The translations under genes and the position numbers were made by a program. 64,000 bases of DNA from Bacteroidaceae bacterium. GTDB lineage: Bacteria; Bacteroidota; Bacteroidia; Bacteroidales; Bacteroidaceae. Within the stretch, counting starts at the first letter, position 1, and every line of letters begins with the position of its first letter. Location of the stretch: the NCBI GenBank assembly GCA_017429525.1, contig JAFROT010000030.1, forward strand, positions 49,776-113,775, in the 5' to 3' direction. The notes beneath the pieces were generated by a model that did not search any database, was not told where the DNA came from, and worked only from the letters and a program-made list of their open reading frames with translations. Below are positions 45,607 to 57,026 of this stretch, piece after piece.

Positions 45607-47115
45607 ATGATCAAGCGCATCACCGCTGCCGAAGCCGCAGCACAAATCGAGAACGGCCATACCATCGGTCTCTCAGGGTTCACTCCAGCCGGAACGGCAA
45701 AAGCCGTGACCGCCGAACTCGCCAAGAAAGCCCATGCCGAGCATGAGGCCGGACGCCCCTTCAAGGTCAACATCTTCACCGGCGCCTCCACCGGTCAGAG
45801 CTGCGACGGCGCCCTCGCCAACGAGCAGGCCATCGGCCTCCGTGCCCCTTACACCACCAACCCCGACTTCCGCAAGCACGTCAACCTGGGCGAGATCCGC
45901 TATACCGACCTCAACCTTTCCAATATGGCCACGCAGATCCGCCAGGGCTACCTCGGCGACATCGACTGGGCCATCATCGAAGCCTGCGACGTCGAAGTCC
46001 ACGGCAGCAAAGCCCACATCTTCCTGACAGCTGCCGGTGGCATTTCGCCCACAGCCTGCCGTCTGGCCAAGCGCGGCATCTTCGTCGAGCTCAACGCCTT
46101 CCACAGCCCCAAGAGCAAGGGCCTGCACGACGTCTATGAAATCGGCTACCACCCCAACCGCGTGCCCGTGCCCATCTGCCACCCCAACGACCGCATCGGC
46201 AAGCCCTATGTAGAGGTCGATGCCGACCGCATCCTGGGCATCGTTGAGTGCAACATCCCCGACGAGGCACGCTCCTTCAAGGATCCCGACCCCATCACCA
46301 CCAAGATAGGCCAGAACGTGGCCGATTTCCTCGTCCAGAACATGCGCGAGGGCAAGATTCCTCCCACGTTCCTCAACCTCCAGTCGGGCGTAGGCAGCGG
46401 TGCCAACGCCGTGCTCGGAGCCCTCGGCCACAGCACTGAAGTGCCTAACTTCAACATCTACACCGAAGTGCTGCAGGATGCTCCCGTGCAGCTGATGCGC
46501 GAGGGTCGCGTCCTCTCCGCCTCCGCCTGCTCGCTCACCGTCACCAACGAGTGCCTCAAGGGCATCTACGACGATATCGACTTCTTCAAGGACAAGCTCG
46601 TGCTGCGCCCCTCCGAGATCTCCAACAACCCCGAGGTCATCGCACGCATCGGTGTATGCTCGCTCAACACCGCCATCGAGGCCGACATCTACGGACACGT
46701 CAACTCCACCAAGATCTGCGGCACCAAGATGATGAACGGCATCGGCGGCTCGGCCGACTTCACCTGCAACTCCTACCTGAGCATCTTCACCTGCGGCTCA
46801 ACCACCAAGGGCGGTGCCATCTCCTCGATCGTGCCCTTCGCCAGCCACATCGACCATACCAGCCACTTCGTCGATGCCGTCATCACCGAGTACGGCGTTG
46901 CCGACCTGCGCGGCAAGTGCGCTATGGAAAAGGCCGAGGAGCTCATCAAGGTGGCTCACCCCGACTATCAGCCCCTGCTCCGCGACTACCTGAAGTACGC
47001 CGAGCGCTACAGCGGCCACACCCACCACTGCCTCAGCGCCGCCTTCGCCATGCACGACACCTTCCTCCGCAAGGGCGATATGCGCCTGACCGACCTCGCT
47101 GAGTACATCAAGTAA
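45607..47115 (+). CDS. Succinyl-CoA:acetate CoA-transferase (acetyl-CoA hydrolase/transferase family)
   Basis: Moves CoA between acetyl-CoA and succinate, linking acetate and succinate/propionate fermentation. It has 502 residues. The Gly-rich GVGSGANAVLGAL segment and the CoA-linked glutamate E287 (IYTEVLQD) match class I CoA-transferases of the SCACT group, as does the opening SGFTPAGTAKAV. It has its own promoter and is followed by a strong terminator. In Bacteroidales this enzyme is part of succinate metabolism; substrate choice (succinate versus propionate) is inferred from overall similarity. Confidence 0.93.
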   Translation: MIKRITAAEAAAQIENGHTIGLSGFTPAGTAKAVTAELAKKAHAEHEAGRPFKVNIFTGASTGQSCDGALANEQAIGLRAPYTTNPDFRKHVNLGEIRYTDLNLSNMATQIRQGYLGDIDWAIIEACDVEVHGSKAHIFLTAAGGISPTACRLAKRGIFVELNAFHSPKSKGLHDVYEIGYHPNRVPVPICHPNDRIGKPYVEVDADRILGIVECNIPDEARSFKDPDPITTKIGQNVADFLVQNMREGKIPPTFLNLQSGVGSGANAVLGALGHSTEVPNFNIYTEVLQDAPVQLMREGRVLSASACSLTVTNECLKGIYDDIDFFKDKLVLRPSEISNNPEVIARIGVCSLNTAIEADIYGHVNSTKICGTKMMNGIGGSADFTCNSYLSIFTCGSTTKGGAISSIVPFASHIDHTSHFVDAVITEYGVADLRGKCAMEKAEELIKVAHPDYQPLLRDYLKYAERYSGHTHHCLSAAFAMHDTFLRKGDMRLTDLAEYIK

Positions 47116-47141
47116 AGAATCCACCTCCACCACAATCCATC

Positions 47142-47178
47142 AGAGGCTATATCGTAACCCACGATATAGCCTCTTTTT
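47142..47178 (+). terminator. Intrinsic terminator of the CoA-transferase gene
   Basis: AGAGGCTATATCGT (47142-47155) and ACGATATAGCCTCT (47161-47174) form a perfect 14-bp stem with a 5-nt loop and a T run. Confidence 0.95.
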
Positions 47179-47299
47179 CTACCTCAACGGCTCCACCCCC
47201 CCCCGCCCCATCGCCCATCGTCCATTACCCATTGTCTCAACTTTCAACTTTCCGCTCTCAACTTTCAACTTTTCAATTCCCCCTCTCCGCTCGCACTAA

Positions 47300-47342
47300 C
47301 AGAAAGAAGCCCCGCCGTCTCCAGTGAGGAGGTCGGTGGGGC
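47300..47342 (-). terminator. Intrinsic terminator of the xylanase-esterase gene
   Basis: On the minus strand GCCCCACCGACCTCC pairs with GGAGACGGCGGGGC, then TTCTTTCT. It lies about 90 nt after the stop at 47430. The remainder of 47179-47299 is a CCATTACCCATTGTC and AACTTTC phrase tract with no gene. Confidence 0.85.
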
Positions 47343-47429
47343 CAACGGTTTTTGAAATGGTAGGTTAGTTCTTTAAGTCACTTTATCGGAAAGGTAACTG
47401 GTCTCTGATGAAGCGTCATTCCCTGCACC

Positions 47430-49655
<2,226 letters not shown>

Positions 49656-49675
49656 TTACTATGAGTTTGCGAGGG

Positions 49676-49683
49676 CAAAGGTA
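49676..49683 (-). promoter_or_regulatory. Bacteroidetes -7 box (TACCTTTG) for the xylanase-esterase
   Basis: Read on the minus strand, 33 nt before the ATG at 49643. Confidence 0.7.
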
Positions 49684-50255
49684 CAAACACTTTGCCTTTC
49701 AGCTCGTTCCCTCACGTCTCAAAAACGTATAACTTTGTCTCTTTTGCTATTTTTGAGCCACTTATGCTATTCTCTAAGCCAGAGTCTCTCCTATTTTGCT
49801 CGCCTCGCAAAGGCGCCTCAAGCCTGAAGAATGATCGAGCAGAGCGCGAGCGGACGCTTCTCTCATCAAGAATAACAAGAACAAGATTAATGTATGCATA
49901 GCGTATAAAGTGCATTAGGGCTTTGTGCCAGCCATACCTCGATCCAGTTTTTCCATGAAAAATCAATCACTCGATCACTTGCTATTGAATTCCAGCCGAT
50001 TAATGGTGACAGATAGCTGAAAAATGCATCACTTTAGTGATTGAATTTAATCGTTTTAACGCCTTCATCCATTTTTCGTCTGCATGTAGATTACAACTTC
50101 GCCCCACTGCTGAATGTCTACGATTTGCTCATGGTTTACACTTAGCTATTCCCTCCTTATTTTATGGCGTGCGCTTCAACGTACACCCAGGCCTTTGCGC
50201 CTATAGCTTCTCAGCTTTTCCATTGGTGGCTAAACCGATTTCGACCAGTGCTTAA

Positions 50256-50330
50256 CAGTTTTCCAACTGGTTGGAAAACCGAATTCATCCAGTTCCTTTC
50301 AGTTTTCCAAGCGGTTGGAAAACCGAATTC
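50256..50330. repeat. Two direct copies of a palindromic GTTTTCCAAC/GTTGGAAAAC element
   Basis: Copy 1 (50256-50286) and copy 2 (50300-50330) are 31 bp, 44 bp apart start to start, each a near-perfect palindrome (GTTTTCCAACTGGTTGGAAA) followed by ACCGAATTC. Paired palindromes of this size could be operator sites. Confidence 0.8.
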
Positions 50331-50481
50331 CTACCGTGAACTGGTAGCTAACGACACATCTGTTGTCAGCTGACGACGTCCGAGCAGCTCGACCTGCTCA
50401 CGTCAAACTGCAGCATACCGGATAGAGCTGCCCTGACGGAAAGCAGTCGATTTTGGTGTCAACCCCCATTTTGGAGGCATG

Positions 50482-50565
50482 ATCTATCACTAAATCACCC
50501 ATCAATCACCGTATCTGTCACTTGTAATCTATTGACTCTCAATAGCGAGTGATTGAGTGATAGAT
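50482..50565. repeat. 17-nt inverted repeat, 50-nt loop
   Basis: ATCTATCACTAAATCAC (50482-50498) and GTGATTGAGTGATAGAT (50549-50565) match at 16 of 17 positions. The phrase ATCACTCnATCAC also occurs near 49962-49982. Confidence 0.75.
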
Positions 50566-50740
50566 TTATTGAGGAAAAACGTATAAGAGGATATGTTTTA
50601 TTCCTATTATCAGGGCTATCGGAGGCGAGGATGCCATTTTTTTCGGAAAAAAGTTCGGGATTCGTGTAGTTTTTTCTTCCTTTGCACGTCTAAAGGGTGT
50701 AAGACGCAAGAAAAGTTGAACACAAAATGTAGCTTTTGAC

Positions 50741-51214
50741 ATGAATCTGAACGAACAACAATTTACGCAAATGGTTGAGCGGCAGAAGAGTACCATTTAC
50801 ACGGTCTGCTATATGTTCTCCAAGGACAAGGACGAGGTGAACGACCTCTTCCAGGAGGTGCTCCTCAACCTGTGGCGCGGCTTCGAGCGCTTTGAGGGAC
50901 GCTCCGACGTGCGCACCTGGGTCTATCGCGTGGCCCTCAACACGTGCATCAGCCAGGACCGCCGCCGCCGTCGCCGCTCGGATGTGGAGCTGTCCATGGA
51001 CATCGACCTCTTCCGTGACGCGGATGCTGACACGCGGCAGGTGGACCTCCTGCACAAGCGCATACAGCGGCTGCAACCATTCGACCGCGCCATCGTGCTG
51101 CTCTGGCTGGAGGACTTGTCGTACGACGAGATCGCGCAGATCGTGGGCATCACCACGAAGAACGTGTCCGTACGGCTCGTGCGCATCAAGGAGCAGCTCA
51201 AACGAATGTCTTAA
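50741..51214 (+). CDS. ECF-type RNA polymerase sigma factor (sigma-70 family)
   Basis: A 157-residue sigma factor with region 2 (about 8-75; VCYMFSKDKDEVNDLFQEVLLNLW) and region 4 (about 105-152; LWLEDLSYDEIAQIVGITTKNVSVRL), no regions 1 or 3. A basic run RRRRRR joins the two. A weak -7-like TTCCTTTG lies at 50677-50684. The stop is in the first of three 25-bp tandem repeats. The membrane protein downstream may act as its partner, but it lacks a recognisable anti-sigma domain. Start ATG 50741. Confidence 0.92.
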   Translation: MNLNEQQFTQMVERQKSTIYTVCYMFSKDKDEVNDLFQEVLLNLWRGFERFEGRSDVRTWVYRVALNTCISQDRRRRRRSDVELSMDIDLFRDADADTRQVDLLHKRIQRLQPFDRAIVLLWLEDLSYDEIAQIVGITTKNVSVRLVRIKEQLKRMS

Positions 51215-51264
51215 GGAGCAGTTCAGACGAATGTCTCAAGGAGCAGCTCAGACGAATGTCTTAA
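51190..51264. repeat. 25-bp tandem repeat, three copies, covering the sigma factor stop
   Basis: GGAGCAGCTCAAACGAATGT plus CTTAA repeats at 51190, 51215 and 51240 with one to three changes. Copy 1 encodes the last residues EQLKRMS and the stop. The unit is not a multiple of three, so gain or loss of copies upstream of the stop would change the C-terminus. Confidence 0.92.
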
Positions 51265-51291
51265 ATGTCAAACCCTTAACCCCGACAAGAA

Positions 51292-52644
51292 ATGGATAAT
51301 ATGGAACTCAACGAGTTGCGCCAGCAGATGGCTCTTCTCAAGGAAAAAATAGACAGCCAGCAGATTGTCAACGAGCAGCTGGTGCGTCAGACGGTCGACC
51401 GCAAGGTCAGCACCATCAGTCGCGTGCGTCGCGTCAAACGAATCTATCTCATCGCTGCATTGTTCTTCGTGCCGCCCATGATGACGAGGTTGCTGGAGGC
51501 GCCCATGTGGTTTGCCATGGCCACAGCGGCCATGCTGGCCATCGCCGTCATCTACCACGAACTGATCATGGAGCACATCGACACCGAGGACGTCAACCGC
51601 CTGAGCTCGATGGAGATCAGCCAGAAGGCGCTACGTATCAAGGAACAGGGTGCGCGCTGGCTGTGGGTGGGCATCCCGATGCTGGTGGCATGGATTGGCA
51701 CGTTCGCCTACGTCGTGCTCCACTCCGAAGCCTACGACGGTGCTGCCGAGGAACTGCTGGGCGGCCTCATCACGGGTGTCGTCATCGGTGCCGTGCTGGG
51801 CTACGCCATCTACCGCCGTCAGCAGCGCATGATCGACGACTTGCGCAGAAGCCTGGTCTGCGACGAGGAGCAAACGGCGAACTTCAGCGCGCACAAGAGC
51901 CCGTCGTACCTGCAGCGCATAGCAGCCATTTTCCTGGGGCTGCTGCTCGTGTCGACCATCGCTGTCGCCCTGAGCCGTCACGCTAACTTCTGGCGAGGGG
52001 CAGAACTGACCGCCATCCGCCCGTCGCACGTAGAGCCGCTACCCTCCCTCAGCGCCGATGACTACCGCCGCCTGAGCCGCGAACTGGACGAGGGCACAAT
52101 CGAACTGACCGACTCCATCGACTCGCTGCTGAAACTGCCCATTTACCGCGACCTCTACGGCAATTCTTGCAGCTGGTACTGCGGCGGAACGCCCGACACC
52201 GTGTTGGCGTCCAGCATATTAGCGCCTATGGGATGCATCACCTACGACGCCACCAATGCCCACGATTTCAATCACGAGAGCGTCTGGGCCGAGGGGGCTA
52301 AAGGCAACGGCAAGGGCGAATGGATCGAATATCGCTTCCATGGCGACTGCCCACGCATCACGACGGTGAAAGTGCTGAACGGCTATGTCCGGACAGAGCA
52401 GCAATGGAAGGAGAACGCCCGCATCCATCACCTGAAGATGTACTACGATGGCAAGCCAACGCTTGTGCTGGAACTCGACGACACGCGCGACTTGCAGGTG
52501 TTCAACATCGGAACCTTCGGTCCTCACGATGCTGCAGCCCCGGAGTGGAGCCTCCGCTTTGAGATCGTGGACGTCTACCCCGGCACGAAATACGACGATG
52601 CCGTCCTCTCGGAGCTCTATTTCGACGGTATCGACGTCCATTGA
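51292..52644 (+). CDS. Membrane protein with C-terminal discoidin-like (NADase-type glycan-binding) domain
   Basis: A 450-residue protein. The N-terminus (about 1-45) is a coiled coil (LRQQMALLKEKIDSQQ); five hydrophobic segments follow (about 52-70, 75-90, 120-140, 150-170, 208-228). The rest is extracytoplasmic. The end (about 330-450; GEWIEYRFHGDCPRI, then VKVLNGYVRTEQQW and DVYPGTKYDDAVLSELYFDG) matches the discoidin-like domain family named after NADase-associated glycan binding. It follows the ECF sigma gene, so a sensor or anti-sigma role is possible but there is no direct motif for it. Function unknown. Confidence 0.8.
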   Translation: MDNMELNELRQQMALLKEKIDSQQIVNEQLVRQTVDRKVSTISRVRRVKRIYLIAALFFVPPMMTRLLEAPMWFAMATAAMLAIAVIYHELIMEHIDTEDVNRLSSMEISQKALRIKEQGARWLWVGIPMLVAWIGTFAYVVLHSEAYDGAAEELLGGLITGVVIGAVLGYAIYRRQQRMIDDLRRSLVCDEEQTANFSAHKSPSYLQRIAAIFLGLLLVSTIAVALSRHANFWRGAELTAIRPSHVEPLPSLSADDYRRLSRELDEGTIELTDSIDSLLKLPIYRDLYGNSCSWYCGGTPDTVLASSILAPMGCITYDATNAHDFNHESVWAEGAKGNGKGEWIEYRFHGDCPRITTVKVLNGYVRTEQQWKENARIHHLKMYYDGKPTLVLELDDTRDLQVFNIGTFGPHDAAAPEWSLRFEIVDVYPGTKYDDAVLSELYFDGIDVH

Positions 52645-52748
52645 GCAGCGTCTTGACCTGAGCCTCCTCCCCTCGAGAACAAACTCCGCTGCCCTTCGAA
52701 AAACAAACTCCGCTGCCCTCGATAGGAGAGCAGCGGAGTCGTGTTTGC

Positions 52749-52822
52749 TGGTTGGGATACCCGGATTCGAACCAGGAAAAACAGAACCAAAACCTGTTGT
52801 GTTACCATTACACCATATCCCA
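52749..52822 (-). tRNA. tRNA-Gln (anticodon TTG)
   Basis: On the minus strand the acceptor stem TGGGATA/TATCCCA, D arm, anticodon loop TTTTGGT with anticodon TTG, and T arm with GTTCGAATC fold correctly. Discriminator A at 52752 and an encoded CCA at 52749-52751. A TACCTTTG promoter lies at 52853-52860, 31 nt upstream. Confidence 0.95.
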
Positions 52823-52852
52823 ATCCTAAGGCTTTTATCGCTAAAAGCGCGG

Positions 52853-52860
52853 CAAAGGTA
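52853..52860 (-). promoter_or_regulatory. Bacteroidetes -7 box (TACCTTTG) for tRNA-Gln
   Basis: Minus strand, 31 nt before the mature tRNA 5' end. Confidence 0.75.
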
Positions 52861-52879
52861 CAAATTTTTAATGGATAAT

Positions 52880-53046
52880 GGACAATGGATGATGGACAAT
52901 TATCGGCTCAACGTCCAATATTTAACGTTCTTTTACAAGCAAAGGCTCAATAATCTTTGTTCGTTGCCCAACTTTCCGCCCGAGCTTGCTCGCTTCTTGA
53001 AGTTTCAAGCGTCGCTACGCGCCGAGCGGTCCATTATCCATTGTCC
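52880..53046. repeat. Inverted-repeat segment between tyrS and tRNA-Gln
   Basis: GGACAATGGATGATGGAC (52880-52897) and GTCCATTATCCATTGTCC (53029-53046) match inverted at 17 of 18 positions. Inside, 52991-53030 carries a CTTGAAG...TCAAGCG family copy. Confidence 0.85.
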
Positions 53047-53050
53047 CTTA

Positions 53051-54349
53051 TTATTCCTCTGCGATGAGCAGATAGTAGTTCTTCTTGCCTCGCTGCACGA
53101 GGAGGTAGCGGCCGTCGATGAGGTCGGCGGCGGTGACGGGCTGGTCGAACTGAGTGAGTTTCTCCTTATTGAGGCTCACGCCGCCACCCTGCACCATCTT
53201 GCGCATCTCGCCCTTCGAGGGGAAGCACTGTGTCTCGGTGGCCATCAGCTCGACAGCCTTGATGCCTTCGCCCTCGAGCAGGCTACGGCTGATGCGGAAC
53301 TGCGGCACGCCGTCGAAGACGTCGAGGAGCGTCTGCTCGTCGAGCGCCATCAGGGCCTCCTTCGTTGAGCGGCCGAAGAGCATCTGCGATGCCTCCTGGG
53401 CAGCACGCAGGTCCTCCTCGCTGTGTACCATCTTCGTGACCTCTTCGGCCAGACGGCGCTGCAGCTCGCGGCGACCGGGGTCCTCGCGATGACGGGCGAT
53501 GAGGTCGTCGATCTCGTCCTTCGGCAGCGAAGTGAAGATCTTGATGTAGCGCTCGGCATCCTCGTCGGCCACGTTGATCCAGAACTGATAGAAGCGATAG
53601 GGCGACGTGTAGCGGCGGTCGAGCCAGATGTTGCCTTGCTCGGTCTTGCCGAACTTGCGGCCGTCGCTCTTCGTGATGAGCGGACACGTGAGGGCATAGG
53701 CCTCGCCACCACCCATACGGCGGATGAGCTCGGTACCTGTAGTGATGTTACCCCATTGGTCGCTGCCGCCCATCTGCAGCTTGCAACCTTTGTGGGTGTT
53801 GAGGTAGTAGAAATCGTAGGCCTGCAGCAGCTGATAGGTGAACTCCGTGAACGAGAGGCCGTCGCGGGCCTCGCCGTTGAGACGCTTCTGCACGCTGTCC
53901 TTGGCCATCATGTAGTTGACGGTGATATGTTTGCCCACGTCGCGGGTGAAAGCCAGGAAGGAGAAGTCCTTCATCCAGTCGTAGTTGTTGACCAGCTCGG
54001 CGCGGTTGGGCGCATCGCTCTCGAAGTCGAGGAAGTGGGCCAGCTGGGCCTTGATGCAGGCGACGTTGTGGGCCAGCGTCTGCTCGTCGAGCAGGTTGCG
54101 CTCCTGGCTCTTGCCGCTGGGGTCGCCGATCATGCCGGTGGCCCCGCCGATGAGGGCGAGGGGCTTGTGGCCGCAGCGCTGCAGATGACGCAGCATCATG
54201 ACGCCGCAGAGGTGGCCAATGTGAAGACTGTCGGCCGTGGGGTCAATGCCCACGTAGGCCGTGACTTGCTCTTTCTGGAGGAGTTCCTCAGTGCCCGGCA
54301 TCATCTGATGGACCATACCGCGCCAAGTGAGTTCTTCTACGAAGTTCAT
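53051..54349 (-). CDS. tyrS: Tyrosyl-tRNA synthetase
   Basis: Charges tRNA-Tyr. It has 432 residues: class I catalytic domain with [16 protein letters not shown] (HIGH motif), GGSDQWGN and KMSKS-type KFGKTE, and a C-terminal S4 RNA-binding domain ([19 protein letters not shown]). The promoter TACCTTTG is at 54398-54405 on the minus strand, opposite miaB. In other Bacteroidetes tyrS often follows tatD; here the two are 8 kb apart. Confidence 0.98.
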   Translation of the reverse strand: MNFVEELTWRGMVHQMMPGTEELLQKEQVTAYVGIDPTADSLHIGHLCGVMMLRHLQRCGHKPLALIGGATGMIGDPSGKSQERNLLDEQTLAHNVACIKAQLAHFLDFESDAPNRAELVNNYDWMKDFSFLAFTRDVGKHITVNYMMAKDSVQKRLNGEARDGLSFTEFTYQLLQAYDFYYLNTHKGCKLQMGGSDQWGNITTGTELIRRMGGGEAYALTCPLITKSDGRKFGKTEQGNIWLDRRYTSPYRFYQFWINVADEDAERYIKIFTSLPKDEIDDLIARHREDPGRRELQRRLAEEVTKMVHSEEDLRAAQEASQMLFGRSTKEALMALDEQTLLDVFDGVPQFRISRSLLEGEGIKAVELMATETQCFPSKGEMRKMVQGGGVSLNKEKLTQFDQPVTAADLIDGRYLLVQRGKKNYYLLIAEE

Positions 54350-54397
54350 CGAGGTAATTTACTATTTAACGATTTGACGATTTACGATTTGCGGGCG

Positions 54398-54405
54398 CAA
54401 AGGTA
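54398..54405 (-). promoter_or_regulatory. Bacteroidetes -7 box (TACCTTTG) for tyrS
   Basis: Minus strand, 49 nt before the tyrS ATG. Confidence 0.7.
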
Positions 54406-54522
54406 CATAAAAGTTGAGAGATTAGGGCTTAAAGTTGTGAGTTTTTGCACGAATAGGGCAACTTTTTATCCTTTCAACACAAAGTTTTGGCACAAAAACT
54501 TGACTTCTGCATTTTGAGGTTG

Positions 54523-54530
54523 TATCTTTG
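54523..54530 (+). promoter_or_regulatory. Bacteroidetes -7 box (TATCTTTG) for miaB
   Basis: Preceded by CTTG at 54499-54502 with a 20-nt spacer, a fair -33 match; the miaB ATG is 34 nt downstream. Confidence 0.72.
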
Positions 54531-54564
54531 CAGCCGAAATTGAGCATAGAAGCTACTAAAGAGT

Positions 54565-55896
54565 ATGAAAAGACTCCTCATAGAGACCTATGGTTGCCAG
54601 ATGAATGTGGCCGACTCCGAGGTGGTGGCCTCCATCATGAAGATGGCTGGCTACGACGTCACCGAGGTGATGGACGAGGCCGACGCGGTGTTCCTGAACA
54701 CGTGCTCGGTGCGCGACAATGCCGAACAGAAAATCATCTCGCGACTGGACTTCCTGCAGAGCGTCAGGCGCCGCCGACCACTCATCATCGGCGTGCTGGG
54801 ATGCATGGCCGAGCGCGTGCAGGACGACCTGCTGACGCGCCACGGCGCCGACCTCGTGTGCGGCCCCGATGCCTACTTGTCGCTGCCCGACCTCATCGCT
54901 CAGGCCGAGCTGGGGCATAAGGCGATGAACGTGGAACTGTCGACGACCGAGACCTACCGCGACGTCGTGCCGCAACGCCTGCATACAGGCCACATCGGTG
55001 GTTACGTCAGCATCATGCGCGGCTGCAACAACTTCTGCCACTATTGCATCGTCCCCTACACTCGCGGACGTGAGCGCAGCCGCGACGTGGAGAGCATCCT
55101 CCGTGAGGTGCGCGACCTGCGCGACCGCGGCTTCAAGGAGGTGACGCTGCTGGGGCAGAACGTGAACAGCTATTTGTATAACGGACAAGGGGCCGAGGCT
55201 CATGGCGAGTTTCGCTTTCCCGACCTCCTGCGCGCCGTTGCCCGTGAGGTGCCCGAGATGCGCATACGCTTCACGACCAGCCATCCCAAGGACATGAGCG
55301 ACGAGACCCTGCGCGTGATTGCCGAAGAGCCCAACGTGTGCCGCCACATCCACCTGCCCGTACAGAGCGGGAGCGATGCCGTGCTCGCGCGTATGAATAG
55401 AAGGTACACGCGCGCGTGGTACCTCGACCGCGTGGCTGCCATCCGGAGCATAATCCCCGACTGCGGCCTCTCGACAGACATCTTCGTGGGCTATTGCGGC
55501 GAGACCGAGGAGGACCACCAGCTCTCGCTCTCGCTCATGCAGGAGGTGGGTTACGACTCAGCCTTCATGTTCAAATACAGCGAGCGCCCTGGCACTTACG
55601 CCTCGAAGCACCTGCCCGACGATGTCGCTGAGGAGGTGAAGCTGCGCCGCCTGAACGAACTGATTGCCCTGCAGAACGAGATGTCGGCCAAGCGCAACGC
55701 CGAGCAGGTGGGCAAGACGGTGGAGGTGCTGGTGGAAGGCACGAGCAAGCGCTCGCGCCAGCAGCTGTTCGGGCGGACAGAGCAGAACCGCGTCGTCGTC
55801 TTCGACCGCGGGCAGCACCGCATCGGCGAGCGCGTCAACGTGAAGATCACCTCCAGCAGCTCGGCCACCCTCAAGGGCGAGGCGATCGAAGTGTAA
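54565..55896 (+). CDS. miaB: tRNA-2-methylthio-N6-dimethylallyladenosine synthase
   Basis: Radical-SAM enzyme that adds the methylthio group at A37 of tRNAs reading U-starting codons. It has 443 residues: N-terminal UPF0004 domain with three cluster cysteines (YGCQMN, NTCSVRDNA, GCMAERV), the radical SAM motif C-x3-C-x2-C (CNNFCHYC followed by IVPYTRGRERS), and a C-terminal TRAM domain. The order and spacing are standard for MiaB; RimO and MtaB are excluded by the IVPYTRGRERSR segment. First gene of a run to folK. Confidence 0.97.
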   Translation: MKRLLIETYGCQMNVADSEVVASIMKMAGYDVTEVMDEADAVFLNTCSVRDNAEQKIISRLDFLQSVRRRRPLIIGVLGCMAERVQDDLLTRHGADLVCGPDAYLSLPDLIAQAELGHKAMNVELSTTETYRDVVPQRLHTGHIGGYVSIMRGCNNFCHYCIVPYTRGRERSRDVESILREVRDLRDRGFKEVTLLGQNVNSYLYNGQGAEAHGEFRFPDLLRAVAREVPEMRIRFTTSHPKDMSDETLRVIAEEPNVCRHIHLPVQSGSDAVLARMNRRYTRAWYLDRVAAIRSIIPDCGLSTDIFVGYCGETEEDHQLSLSLMQEVGYDSAFMFKYSERPGTYASKHLPDDVAEEVKLRRLNELIALQNEMSAKRNAEQVGKTVEVLVEGTSKRSRQQLFGRTEQNRVVVFDRGQHRIGERVNVKITSSSSATLKGEAIEV

Positions 55897-55932
55897 CACT
55901 CAGAAGAAGAGAAGAAAAAAGACTATACGCGT

Positions 55933-56802
55933 ATGAAGAAGAGAAATCGTGCCTTCGGGCGCATGCAATGGTTCACGTCGTGCATCAGCACGACGCTGGT
56001 GCTGCTGCTATTGGGGCTTGTGGTGCTTTTCGGCCTCTCGGCCCACGAGCTCTCGCGAAGCGTGAAGGAGAACCTGACGGTCACGCTCCTGCTCGACGAC
56101 GACCTCGACACCGACGATGCCAAGGCTTTCGAACAACGACTGCAGCTGCACCCCTACGTGCACACGACAACGCTCATCTCGAAAGAGCAGGCCCTCGAGG
56201 AGGAGCGCGAGCGACTGGGCACCGACCCGACCGAGTTCCTCTCGGGACAGAACCCTTATACAGCCAGCATCGAAATGACCGTAGGCGCTGACTATGCCTG
56301 TACCGACAGCCTCATCTGGATAGCCAAAGAGCTGAAAGAGATGTGGCAAGTGGCCGACGTGATCTACCAGCGCGACCTGGTCGACAACCTCAACCAGACG
56401 CTTCACAAGGCCATCATGGTGCTGGCCGTGCTGGCCGTGCTGCTGATGATTATCTCCGTCGTGCTCATCAACAATACGGTGAGACTGAGCGTCTATGCCC
56501 GCAGGCAGACCATCCATACGATGCGGCTCGTGGGAGCCTCCTGGGGCTTCATCCGCTGGCCCTTCATCAGGCGCAGCCTGGGCATCGGGCTCGTGGCGGC
56601 CACCATTGCAACGGCCTTGCTGCTGGGCATCGTACACTGGGCACGCCTGCAGGACGCTTTCGTCGCCACGATTGTCACCCGTCAGACCATTGTCGCTATG
56701 GTCGTCACCGTCTACGTGGCTGGTTTGCTTCTGACGTTCGCCTGTACCTGGCTCAGCGTGGGCCACTTCCTCAGGATGAAGGAGAATGAGCTGTATAAGT
56801 AG
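55933..56802 (+). CDS. ftsX: Cell division protein FtsX
   Basis: Inner-membrane permease-like partner of FtsE that activates cell-wall hydrolases at division. It has 289 residues: short cytoplasmic N-terminus, membrane helix (about 20-42), extracytoplasmic domain (about 45-165; LTVTLLLDDDLDTDDAKAFE), three more helices (about 170-195, 220-240, 260-282). ftsE is not adjacent. A spacer with a CTTGAAG-family copy and GTTGAAAG phrases (56804-56912) follows. Confidence 0.93.
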   Translation: MKKRNRAFGRMQWFTSCISTTLVLLLLGLVVLFGLSAHELSRSVKENLTVTLLLDDDLDTDDAKAFEQRLQLHPYVHTTTLISKEQALEEERERLGTDPTEFLSGQNPYTASIEMTVGADYACTDSLIWIAKELKEMWQVADVIYQRDLVDNLNQTLHKAIMVLAVLAVLLMIISVVLINNTVRLSVYARRQTIHTMRLVGASWGFIRWPFIRRSLGIGLVAATIATALLLGIVHWARLQDAFVATIVTRQTIVAMVVTVYVAGLLLTFACTWLSVGHFLRMKENELYK

Positions 56803-56803
56803 G

Positions 56804-56912
56804 GAGTTGAAAGTTCTTCGCAGAGCGCGCTCGGCATCCCGAAGGGTGACGCTTGACACTTCAAGAAGCGAGCAAGCTCGAGCGGAGAGTTGAAAGTGGA
56901 AAGTTGAAAGTT
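56804..56912. repeat. GTTGAAAG phrases flanking a CTTGAAG/TCAAGCG family copy
   Basis: The central phrase CTCGGCATCCCGAAGGGTGA and CGCTTGACACTTCAAGAAGCG is shared almost exactly with 18808-18847, and partly with 5168-5200 (inverted, inside the flippase gene) and 52991-53030. Confidence 0.85.
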
Positions 56913-57026
56913 AAGATCAGCGCTTAAGGGCTGTAGTCGCCTCGTTCTTTCTGTCGCGAACCTATTGCGACCCACGAGAGAGTCAATGAGAGAGTCAACA
57001 AAAGAAATCCCAAATAGAAATCATAT

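Larger units (their letters stand above)
49690..50670. other. About 1 kb AT-rich region without a convincing gene
   Basis: No ORF here has family-like sequence or coding bias, and base composition is clearly more AT-rich than the flanks. It holds a partial CGAGCAGAGCGCGAGCGGACG repeat (about 49828-49856), the paired palindromes at 50256-50330 and the long inverted repeat at 50482-50565. It may be a degraded insertion or a regulatory/structural region upstream of the ECF sigma gene. Confidence 0.6.

Noticed and set aside
50037-50373. Short ORFs of 69-72 codons in the gene-free region
   Set aside because: AT-rich, no ribosome site, no family-like sequence, and one spans the paired palindromes.
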